Assembly: GCA_964036665.1 (NCBI GenBank)
Contig: OZ038530.1
Location: 3,286,001 to 3,350,000, forward strand
From: Gordius sp. MW1
Lineage: Eukaryota > Nematomorpha > Gordioida > Gordea > Gordiidae
Direction: 5' to 3'
DNA: 64,000 bases
The notes below the pieces were generated by a model. That model saw nothing but the letters and a program-made list of their open reading frames with translations, was not told where the DNA came from and searched no databases. Both the position numbers and the translations under genes were made by a program. This document shows, piece after piece, positions 1 through 9,572 of this stretch (the stretch's first letter is position 1; each line of letters opens with the position of its first letter).

Positions 1-170
1 TTTAAAATGATTGTTCTTGCAGCTTAAAACCTCTTTTCCGAAGTCAATCGAGGATAATAGGATTCTCAAATTGGCTTACTTTTATATATTTTTTCATGCT
101 CTTTCACATAGAATCGAAAAAAATAAATATTTTTACCTCAAATTTTTCACATATTTTTCTTTGAACCGTA

Positions 171-183
171 TTCATCCGATGAA
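171..183. other. Central dyad, TT form (example)
   Basis: TTCATC-C-GATGAA is a perfect inverted repeat with 6-bp arms and one central base. It lies mid-monomer, about 160 bp after the landmark. This form occurs in most of the 186 monomers. The central C is G in a few copies (for example near 20637 and 24752), which leaves the symmetry intact. Broken versions are rare: for example GATAAA near 12466, GATGTA near 51588, and GATCAA near 58437 and 63623. A short dyad like this is a typical shape for a site bound by a dimeric protein, but no binding protein can be named. Confidence 0.75.
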
Positions 184-509
184 AGTTGTCGTTTTCAGAC
201 GTGGTTTCTATGATCCCAAGTAAAAATTTATCAGAATCAGAAAACTATTACTTTGAAATCATGATCGCATAGTGCAGTTTTCAAAAATTAAGCACTCACG
301 TTGCGATACAACAAACTAATCGCAACAATATAACGTTTGTCAAAATGATAGTTCTCGCAGCTTAAAACCTCTTTTCGGAAGTCAATCGATGAAAATAGGA
401 TTCTCAAATTGGCTTACTTTTATATATTTTTTTATGCTCTTTCACATAGAATCGAAAAAAATAAATATTTTTACCTCAAAATTTTTCACATATTTTTCTT
501 TGAACCGTA

Positions 510-522
510 GTCATCCGATGAC
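510..522. other. Central dyad, GT form (example)
   Basis: This is the same position as the common dyad, but it reads GTCATC-C-GATGAC. Two bases differ (outermost T to G on the left arm, outermost A to C on the right) and they still pair. I counted 28 monomers with this form: 24 between 351 and 19097, and 4 at landmarks 44856, 52107, 53826 and 54513. In all 28 both changes are present; I saw no monomer with only one. Confidence 0.75.
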
Positions 523-2062
523 AGTTGTCGTTTTCAGACGTGGTTTCTATGATCCCAAATAAAAATTTATCAGAATCAGAAAACTTTTACTTTGAAATCA
601 TGATCGCATAGAGCAGTTTTCAAAAATTAAGCATTCACGTTGCGATACAACAAACTAATCGCAACAATAAAACATTGTCTTTAAAATGATAGTTCTCGCA
701 GCTTAAAACCTCTTTTCAGAAGTCAATCGAGGATAATAGGATTCTCAAATTGGCTTACTTTTATATATTTTTTCATGCTCTTTCACATAAAATCGAAAAA
801 AATAAATATTTTTACCTCAAAATTTTTCACATATTTTTCTTTGAACCGTAGTCATCCGATGACAGTTGTCGTTTTCAGACGTGGTTTCTATGATCCCAAA
901 TAAAAATTTATCAGAATCAGAAAAATTTTACTTTGAAATCATGATCGCATAGAGCTGTTTTCAAAAATTAAGCATTCACGTTGCGATACAACAAACTAAT
1001 CGCAACAATAAAACGTTGTCTTTAAAATGATAGTTCTCGCAGCTTAAAACCTCTTTTCAGAAGTCAATCGAGGATAATAGGATTCTCAAATTGGCTTACT
1101 TTTATATATTTTTTCATGCTCTTTCACATAGAATCGAAAAAAATAAATATTTTTACCTCAAAATTTTTCACATATTTTTCTTTGAACCGTATTCATCCGA
1201 TGAAAGTTGTCGTTTTTAGACGTGGTTTCTATGATCCCAAGTAAAAATTTATCAGAGTCTAAAAACTATTACTTTGAAATCATGATTGCATAGAGCAGTT
1301 TTTAAAAATTAAGCACTCACGTTGCGATACAACATACTAATCGCAACAATAAAACGTTTTCTTTTGTCAAAATGATGGTTCTCGCAGCTTAAAACCTCTT
1401 TTCGGAAGTCAATCGAGGATAATAGGATTCTCAAATTGGCTTACTTTTATATATTTTTTCATGCTCTTTCACATAGAATCGAAAAAAAGAAATATTTTTA
1501 TCTCAAAATTTTTCACATATTTTTCTTTGAACCGTATTCATCCGATGAAAGTTGTCGTTTTCAGACGTGGTTTGTATGATCCCAAGTAAAAATTTATCAG
1601 AATCTAAAAACTATTACTTTGAAATCATGATTGCATAGAGCCATTTTCAATAATTAAGCACTCACGTTGCGATACAACAAACTAATCGCAACAATAAAAC
1701 GTTTTCTTTTGTCAAAATGATAGTTCTCGCAGCTTAAAACCTCTTTTCAGAAGTCAATCGAGGATAATAGGATTCTCAAATTGGCTTACTTTTATATATT
1801 TTTTCATGCTCTTTCACATAGAATCGAAAAAATAAATATTTTTACCTCAAAATTTTTCACATATTTTTCTTTGAACCGTATTCATCCGATGAAAGTTGTC
1901 GTTTTTAGACGTGGTTTCTACGATCCCAAGTAAAAATTTATAAGAATCAGAAAACTTTTACTTTGAAATCATGATCGCATAGAGCAGTTTTCAAAAATTA
2001 AGCATTCACGTTGCGATACAACAAACTAATCGCAACAATAAAACGTTGTCTTTAAAATGATG

Positions 2063-3773
2063 GTTCTTGCAGCTTAAAACCTCTTTTCCGAAGTCAATCG
2101 AGGATAATAGGATTCTCAAATTGGCTTACTTTTATATATTTTTTCAGGCTCTTTCACATAGAATCGAAAAAAATAAATATTTTTACCTCAAATTTTTCAC
2201 ATATTTTTCTTTGAACCGTATTCATCCGATGAAAGTTGTCGTTTTCAGACGTGGTTTCTATGATCCCAAGTAAAAATTTATCAGAATCAGAAAACTATTA
2301 CTTTGAAATCATGATCGCATAGTGCAGTTTTCAAAAATTAAGCACTCACGTTGCGATACAACAAACTAATCGCAACAATATAACGTTTGTCAAAATGATA
2401 GTTCTCGCAGCTTAAAACCTCTTTTCGGAAGTCAATCGATGAAAATAGGATTCTCAAATTGGCTTACTTTTATATATTTTTTTATGCTCTTTCACATAGA
2501 ATCGAAAAAAAATAAATATTTTTACCTCAAAATTTTTCACATATTTTTCTTTGAACCGTAGTCATCCGATGACAGTTGTCGTTTTCAGACGTGGTTTCTA
2601 TGATCCCAAATAAAAATTTATCAGAATCAGAAAACTTTTACTTTGAAATCATGATCGCATAGAGCAGTTTTCAAAAATTAAGCATTCACGTTGCGATACA
2701 ACAAACTAATCGCAACAATAAAACATTGTCTTTAAAATGATAGTTCTCGCAGCTTAAAACCTCTTTTCAGAAGTCAATCGAGGATAATAGGATTCTCAAA
2801 TTGGCTTACTTTTATATATTTTTTCATGCTCTTTCACATAGAATCGAAAAAAATAAATATTTTTACCTCAAAATTTTTCACATATTTTTCTTTGAACCGT
2901 AGTCATCCGATGACAGTTGTCGTTTTCAGACGTGGTTTCTATGATCCCAAATAAAAATTTATCAGAATCAGAAAAATTTTACTTTGAAATCATGATCGCA
3001 TAGAGCTGTTTTCAAAAATTAAGCATTCACGTTGCGATACAACAAACTAATCGCAACAATAAAACGTTGTCTTTAAAATGATAGTTCTCGCAGCTTAAAA
3101 CCTCTTTTCAGAAGTCAATCGAGGATAATAGGATTCTCAAATTGGCTTACTTTTATATATTTTTTCATGCTCTTTCACATAGAATCGAAAAAAATAAATA
3201 TTTTTACCTCAAAATTTTTCACATATTTTTCTTTGAACCGTATTCATCCGATGAAAGTTGTCGTTTTTAGACGTGGTTTCTATGATCCCAAGTAAAAATT
3301 TATCAGAGTCTAAAAACTATTACTTTGAAATCATGATTGCATAGAGCAGTTTTTAAAAATTAAGCACTCACGTTGCGATACAACATACTAATCGCAACAA
3401 TAAAACGTTTTCTTTTGTCAAAATGATGGTTCTCGCAGCTTAAAACCTCTTTTCGGAAGTCAATCGAGGATAATAGGATTCTCAAATTGGCTTACTTTTA
3501 TATATTTTTTCATGCTCTTTCACATAGAATCGAAAAAAAGAAATATTTTTATCTCAAAATTTTTCACATATTTTTCTTTGAACCGTATTCATCCGATGAA
3601 AGTTGTCGTTTTCAGACGTGGTTTGTATGATCCCAAGTAAAAATTTATCAGAATCTAAAAACTATTACTTTGAAATCATGATTGCATAGAGCCATTTTCA
3701 AAAATTAAGCACTCACGTTGCGATACAACAAACTAATCGCAACAATAAAACGTTTTCTTTTGTCAAAATGATA
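2063..3773 (+). repeat. Five-monomer HOR block, copy 2
   Basis: Monomers at 2063, 2401, 2743, 3084 and 3429 repeat the block at 13-1722 almost base for base. Small differences include CAGGCTC for CATGCTC near 2146 and an extra A in the A-run near 2510. The next monomer (3774-4118) switches to a different subtype, with TTGGATTAC and ATAAACGCATAGAGAAG, that recurs at 10597. Confidence 0.85.
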
Positions 3774-4118
3774 GTTCTCGCAGCTTAAAACCTCTTTTCA
3801 GAAGTCAATCGAGGATAATAGGATTCTCAAATTGGATTACTTTTATATATTTTTTCATGCTCTTTCACATAGAATCGAAAAAAATAAATATTTTTACCTC
3901 AAAATTTTTCACATATTTTTCTTTGAACCGTATTCATCCGATGAAAGTTGTCGTTTTCAGACGTGGTTTCTATGATCCCAAGTAAAAATTTATCAGAATC
4001 TAAAAACTATTACTTTGAAATCATAAACGCATAGAGAAGTTTTCAAAAATTAAGCACTCACGTTGCGATACAACAAACTAATCGCAACAATAAAACGTTG
4101 TCTTTTGTCAAAATGATA

Positions 4119-4456
4119 GTTCTTGCAGCTTAAAACCTCTTTTCCGAAGTCAATCGAGGATAATAGGATTCTCAAGTTGGCTTACTTTTATATATTTTTT
4201 CATGCTCTTTCACATAGAATTGAAAAAAATAAATATTTTTACCTCAAAATTTTTCACTTATTTTTCTTTGAACCGTATTCATCTTTTAAAGTTGTCGTTT
4301 TCAGACGTGGTTTCCATGATAAAAAGTAAAAATTTATCAGAATCAGAAAACTATTACTTTAAAATCATGATCGCATAGTGCAGTTTTCAAAAATTAAGCA
4401 CTCACGTTGCGATACAACAAACTAATCGCAACAATATAACGTTTGTCAAAATGATA
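4119..4456 (+). repeat. Marker monomer with TTCATCTTTTAAAG dyad variant
   Basis: This subtype replaces CCGATGAA at the central dyad with a CTTTTAAAG sequence, which destroys the usual dyad but creates a short CTTT-T-AAAG one. It also has GAATTGAAAA, CACTTATTT and a ccatgataaaaag segment (caatgataaaaag in the copy at 6845), and ends in the ATAACGTTTGTC short linker. It recurs at 6845, 9573, 10942 and 13654, always after a monomer with the GAGAAG mark, so it is a good phase marker for the repeats of this zone. The five copies carry an uninterrupted 68-codon TTG-started frame. That frame comes from the substitutions of this subtype and does not indicate a gene. Confidence 0.8.
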
Positions 4457-6844
4457 GTTCTCGCAGCTTAAAACCTCTTTTCGGAAGTCAATCGATGAAA
4501 ATAGGATTCTCAAATTGGCTTACTTTTATATATTTTTTTATGCTCTTTCACATAGAATCGAAAAAAATAAATATTTTTACCTCAAAATTTTTCACATATT
4601 TTTCTTTGAACCGTAGTCATCCGATGACAGTTGTCGTTTTCAGACGTGGTTTCTATGATCCCAAATAAAAATTTATCAGAATCAGAAAACTTTTACTTTG
4701 AAATCATGATCGCATAGAGCAGTTTTCAAAAATTAAGCATTCACGTTGCGATACAACAAACTAATCGCAACAATAAAACGTCGTCTTTAAAATGATAGTT
4801 CTCGCAGCTTAAAACCTCTTTTCAGAAGTCAATCGAGGATAATAGGATTCTCAAATTGGCTTACTTTTATATATTTTTTCATGCTCTTTCACATAGAATC
4901 GAAAAAATAAATATTTTTACCTCAAAATTTTTCACATATTTTTCTTTAAACCGTATTCATCCGATGAAAGTTGTCGTTTTTAGACGTGGTTTCTACGATC
5001 CCAAGTAAAAATTTATCAGAATCAGAAAACTTTTACTTTGAAATCATGATCGCATAGAGCAGTTTTCAAAAATTAAGCATTCACGTTGCGATACAACAAA
5101 CTAATCGCAACAATAAAACGTTGTCTTTAAAATGATAGTTCTTGCAGCTTAAAACCTCTTTTCCGAAGTCAATCGAGGATAATAGGATTCTCAAATTGGC
5201 TTACTTTTATATATTTTTTTATGCTCTTTCACATAGAATCGAAAAAAAATAAATATTTTTACCTCAAATTTTTCACATATTTTTCTTTGAACCGTATTCA
5301 TCCGATGAAAGTTGTCGTTTTCAGACGTGGTTTCTATGATCCCAAGTAAAAATTTATCAGAATCAGAAAACTATTACTTTGAAATCATGATCGCATAGTG
5401 CAGTTTTCAAAAATTAAGCACTCACGTTGCGATACAACAAACTAATCGCAACAATATAACGTTTGTCAAAATGATAGTTCTCGCAGCTTAAAACCTCTTT
5501 TCGGAAGTCAATCGATGAAAATAGGATTCTCAAATTGGCTTACTTTTATATATTTTTTTATGCTCTTTCACATAGAATCGAAAAAAATAAATATTTTTAC
5601 CTCAAAATTTTTCACATATTTTTCTTTGAACCGTAGTCATCCGATGACAGTTGTCGTTTTCAGACGTGGTTTCTATGATCCCAAATAAAAATTTATCAGA
5701 ATCAGAAAACTTTTACTTTGAAATCATGATCGCATAGAGCAGTTTTCAAAAATTAAGCATTCACGTTGCGATACAACAAACTAATCGCAACAATAAAACG
5801 TTGTCTTTAAAATGATAGTTCTCGCAGCTTAAAACCTCTTTTCAGAAGTCAATCGAGGATAATAGGATTCTCAAATTGGCTTACTTTTATATATTTTTTC
5901 ATGCTCTTTCACATAGAATCGAAAAAAATAAATATTTTTACCTCAAAATTTTTCACATATTTTTCTTTGAACCGTAGTCATCCGATGACAGTTGTCGTTT
6001 TCAGACGTGGTTTCTATGATCCCAAATAAAAATTTATCAGAACCAGAAAAATTTTACTTTGAAATCATGATCACATAGAGCTGTTTTCAAAAATTAAGCA
6101 TTCACGTTGCGATACAACAAACTAATCGCAACAATAAAACGTCGTCTTTAAAATGATAGTTCTCGCAGCTTAAAACCTCTTTTCAGAAGTCAATCGAGGA
6201 TAATAGGATTCTCAAATTGGCTTACTTTTATATATTTTTTTATGCTCTTTCACATAGAATCGAAAAAAATAAATATTTTTACCTCAAAATTTTTCACATA
6301 TTTTTCTTTGAACCGTAGTCATCCGATGACAGTTGTCGTTTTCAGACGTGGTTTCTATGATCCCAAATAAAAATTTATCAGAATCAGAAAACTTTTACTT
6401 TGAAATCATGATCGCATAGAGCAGTTTTCAAAAATAAAGCATTCACGTTGCGATACAACAAACTAATCGCAACAATAAAACGTTGTCTTTAAAATGATAG
6501 TTCTCGCAGCTTAAAACCTCTTTTCAGAAGTCAATCGAGGATAATAGGATTCTCAAATTGGCTTACTTTTATATATTTTTTCATGCTCTTTCACATAGAA
6601 TCGAAAAAAATAAATATTTTTACCTCAAAATTTTTCACATATTTTTCTTTGAACCGTATTCATCCGATGAAAGTTGTCGTTTTCAGACGTGGTTTCTATG
6701 ATCCCAAGTAAAAATTTATCAGAATCTAAAAACTATTACTTTGAAATCATAAACGCATAGAGAAGTTTTCAAAAATTAAGCACTCACGTTGCGATACAAC
6801 AAACTAATCGCAACAATAAAACGTTGTCTTTTGTCAAAATGATA
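4119..6844 (+). repeat. Eight-monomer HOR, copy 1 (about 2,726 bp)
   Basis: Monomers start at 4119, 4457, 4798, 5138, 5477, 5818, 6159 and 6500. The first six match 6845-8882 in order at offsets of 2,724-2,726 bp. Markers are the TTTTAAAG dyad variant, the CGATGAAAATAG plus GTCATC monomer, the CTACGATCCC monomer, the CTTGCAG head, and the CAGAACCA/GATCACAT monomer. The seventh monomer differs between copies and the eighth matches only in its 3' half. Confidence 0.8.
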
Positions 6845-8986
6845 GTTCTTGCAGCTTAAAACCTCTTTTCCGAAGTCAATCGAGGATAATAGGATTCTCA
6901 AGTTGGCTTACTTTTATATATTTTTTCATGCTCTTTCACATAGAATTGAAAAAAATAAATATTTTTACCTCAAAATTTTTCACTTATTTTTCTTTGAACC
7001 GTATTCATCTTTTAAAGTTGTCGTTTTCAGACGTGGTTTCAATGATAAAAAGTAAAAATTTATCAGAATCAGAAAACTATTACTTTGAAATCATGATCGC
7101 ATAGTGCAGTTTTCAAAAATTAAGCACTCACGTTGCGATACAACAAACTAATCGCAACAATATAACGTTTGTCAAAATGATAGTTCTCGCAGCTTAAAAC
7201 CTCTTTTCGGAAGTCAATCGATGAAAATAGGATTCTCAAATTGGCTTACTTTTATATATTTTTTTATGCTCTTTCACATAGAATCGAAAAAAATAAATAT
7301 TTTTACCTCAAAATTTTTCACATATTTTTCTTTGAACCGTAGTCATCCGATGACAGTTGTCGTTTTCAGACGTGGTTTCTATGATCCCAAATAAAAATTT
7401 ATCAGAATCAGAAAACTTTTACTTTGAAATCATGATCGCATAGAGCAGTTTTCAAAAATTAAGCATTCACGTTGCGATACAACAAACTAATCGCAACAAT
7501 AAAACGTCGTCTTTAAAATGATAGTTCTCGCAGCTTAAAACCTCTTTTCAGAAGTCAATCGAGGATAATAGGATTCTCAAATTGGCTTACTTTTATATAT
7601 TTTTTCATGCTCTTTCACATAGAATCGAAAAAATAAATATTTTTACCTCAAATTTTTCACATATTTTTCTTTAAACCGTATTCATCCGATGAAAGTTGTC
7701 GTTTTTAGACGTGGTTTCTACGATCCCAAGTAAAAATTTATCAGAATCAGAAAACTTTTACTTTGAAATCATGATCGCATAGAGCAATTTTCAAAAATTA
7801 AGCATTCACGTTGCGATACAACAAACTAATCGCAACAATAAAACGTTGTCTTTAAAATGATAGTTCTTGCAGCTTAAAACCTCTTTTCCGAAGTCAATCG
7901 AGGATAATAGGATTCTCAAATTGGCTTACTTTTATATATTTTTTCATGCTCTTTCACATAGAAGCGAAAAAAATAAATATTTTTACCTCAAATTTTTCAC
8001 ATATTTTTCTTTGAACCGTATTCATCCGATGAAAGTTGTCGTTTTCAGACGTGGTTTCTATGATCCCAAGTAAAAATTTATCAGAATCAGAAAACTATTA
8101 CTTTGAAATCATGATCGCATAGTGCAGTTTTCAAAAATTAAGCACTCACGTTGCGATACAACAAACTAATCGCAACAATATAACGTTTGTCAAAATGATA
8201 GTTCTCGCAGCTTAAAACCTCTTTTCGGAAGTCAATCGATGAAAATAGGATTCTCAAATTGGCTTACTTTTATATATTTTTTTATGCTCTTTCACATAGA
8301 ATCGAAAAAAATAAATATTTTTACCTCAAAATTTTTCACATATTTTTCTTTGAACCGTAGTCATCCGATGACAGTTGTCGTTTTCAGACGTGGTTTCTAT
8401 GATCCCAAATAAAAATTTATCAGAATCAGAAAACTTTTACTTTGAAATCATGATCGCATAGAGCAGTTTTCAAAAATTAAGCATTCACGTTGCGATACAA
8501 CAAACTAATCGCAACAATAAAACGTTGTCTTTAAAATGATAGTTCTCGCAGCTTAAAACCTCTTTTCAGAAGTCAATCGAGGATAATAGGATTCTCAAAT
8601 TGGCTTACTTTTATATATTTTTTCATGCTCTTTCACATAGAATCGAAAAAAATAAATATTTTTACCTCAAAATTTTTCACATATTTTTCTTTGAACCGTA
8701 GTCATCCGATGACAGTTGTCGTTTTCAGACGTGGTTTCTATGATCCCAAATAAAAATTTATCAGAACCATAAAAATTTTACTTTGAAATCATGATCACAT
8801 AGAGCTGTTTTCAAAAATTAAGCATTCACGTTGCGATACAACAAACTAATCGCAACAATAAAACGTCGTCTTTAAAATGATAGTTCTCGCAGCTTAAAAC
8901 CTCTTTTCAGAAGTCAATCGAGGATAATAGGATTCTCAAATTGGCTTACTTTTATATATTTTTTCATGCTCTTTCACATAGAATCG

Positions 8987-9034
8987 AAAAAAATAAATAT
9001 TTTTACCTCAAAATTTTTCACATATTTTTCTTTG
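8987..9034. other. A/T-tract segment, possible curved DNA (example)
   Basis: Four or more short A or T runs follow one another: A7, a TATTTTT run, AAAATTTTT, and another TATTTTT, with centres about 12 bp apart. Phased A-tracts near one helical turn are known to bend DNA and are common in satellites. The spacing here is somewhat more than 10.5 bp, so strong curvature is not certain. The segment is present in all monomers; an 8-bp deletion of the A7 run marks those at 55892, 56915, 57593, 60691, 61714 and 62392. Confidence 0.5.
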
Positions 9035-9170
9035 AACCGTATTCATCCGATGAAAGTTGTCGTTTTTAGACGTGGTTTCTATGATCCCAAGTAAAAATTT
9101 ATCAGAGTCTAAAAACTATTACTTTGAAATCATGATTGCATAGAGCAGTTTTTAAAAATTAAGCACTCAC

Positions 9171-9197
9171 GTTGCGATACAACATACTAATCGCAAC
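9171..9197. other. Seven-bp-arm hairpin at monomer 3' part (example)
   Basis: GTTGCGA and TCGCAAC are perfect reverse complements separated by a 13-base loop (tacaacatactaa or tacaacaaactaa). The motif is in nearly every monomer (first complete copy 300-326). Point variants that break one pair occur in some subfamilies: GTTCCGA near 15650, TAATCCCAAC near 20435, GTGTCGA near 51019, and GTCGCGA near 51370. I found no compensating partner change in these, so base pairing is probably not under strong constraint. It could be a protein site, a cruciform, or chance. Confidence 0.65.
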
Positions 9198-9572
9198 AAT
9201 AAAACGTTTTCTTTTGTCAAAATGATGGTTCTCGCAGCTTAAAACCTCTTTTCGGAAGTCAATCGAGGATAATAGGATTCTCAAATTGGCTTACTTTTAT
9301 ATATTTTTTCATGCTCTTTCACATAGAATCGAAAAAAATAAATATTTTTACCTCAAAATTTTTCACATATTTTTCTTTGAACCGTATTCATCCGATGAAA
9401 GTTGTCGTTTTCAGACGTGGTTTCTATGATCCCAAGTAAAAATTTATCAGAATCTAAAAACTATTACTTTGAAATCATAAACGCATAGAGAAGTTTTCAA
9501 AAATTAAGCACTCACGTTGCGATACAACAAACTAATCGCAACAATAAAACGTTGTCTTTTGTCAAAATGATA

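Larger units (their letters stand above)
13..1722 (+). repeat. Five-monomer HOR block, copy 1
   Basis: This block has monomers at 13, 351, 692, 1033 and 1378. It matches the block at 2063-3773 at an offset of 2,050-2,051 bp, monomer by monomer. Shared rare marks are CATTGTC in the second monomer, GAGCTG in the third, GATTGCATAG in the fourth, and AAAAAAAGAAATA with GTTTGTATG in the fifth. The sixth monomer (1723-2062; CTACGATCCC mark) does not match the one after copy 2 (3774), so the shared register ends there. Confidence 0.85.
8883..9227 (+). repeat. Representative 345-bp satellite monomer
   Basis: This copy is given as a reference for monomer layout. By hand count it has 103 G+C in 345 bp (30%). 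In order it holds: a fairly GC-richer opening segment (8883-8930); a TATATATT stretch near 8951-8960; an A/T-tract segment (8987-9034); a 13-bp dyad TTCATC-C-GATGAA (9042-9054); a variable segment reading ctatgatcccaag or ccatgataaaaag in different subfamilies (about 9078-9092 here); a 7-bp-arm hairpin (9171-9197); and a length-variable linker before the next landmark (about 9203-9227). Two AATAAA hexamers occur on the + strand (8992-8997 and 9198-9203), but nothing else suggests a transcript end. Stops are present in every frame over the full monomer. Confidence 0.9.
6845..9572 (+). repeat. Eight-monomer HOR, copy 2 (about 2,728 bp)
   Basis: Monomers start at 6845, 7183, 7524, 7863, 8201, 8542, 8883 and 9228. 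The seventh (8883) is the GATTGCATAG/CAGAGTCT subtype seen at 1033 and 3084, replacing the GTCATC monomer at 6159. The eighth (9228) is a hybrid: its first half matches the subtype at 3429 and its second half the subtype at 3774. Unequal exchange therefore reshaped this copy after duplication. Confidence 0.78.

Noticed and set aside
300-326. The hairpin as part of a tRNA or 5S rRNA gene
   Set aside because: There are no A-box or B-box patterns, no cloverleaf arms and no T-run terminator in the right place; the loop is plain A-rich sequence.
2067-2273. Recurrent frames of 60-73 codons on the + strand (for example 11-223, 2067-2273, 4123-4329, 22247-22441, 41714-41935)
   Set aside because: They are the same piece of the satellite read again and again, most start at TTG, and they are intact only where a chance substitution or indel removes a stop. 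Most monomers are broken in this frame, the changes show no codon pattern, and no domain is recognisable.
8900-8925. CENP-B box-like motif around TTTTCGGAAGTCAATCGAGG (here TTTTCAGAAG)
   Set aside because: It shares only a TTCG core; the required A and CGGG positions of the 17-bp box (nTTCGnnnnAnnCGGGn) do not line up on either strand as far as I can see.
8951-8960. TATATATT as a promoter TATA box, with AATAAA as a polyadenylation signal
   Set aside because: Such strings are expected in 70% AT sequence repeated 186 times, and no open frame or other gene signal accompanies them.
8883-9227. The monomer as a dimer of two related halves of about 171 bp
   Set aside because: Comparing the halves by eye gives only short matches such as CATAGA and TTACTTT, not a shared backbone.
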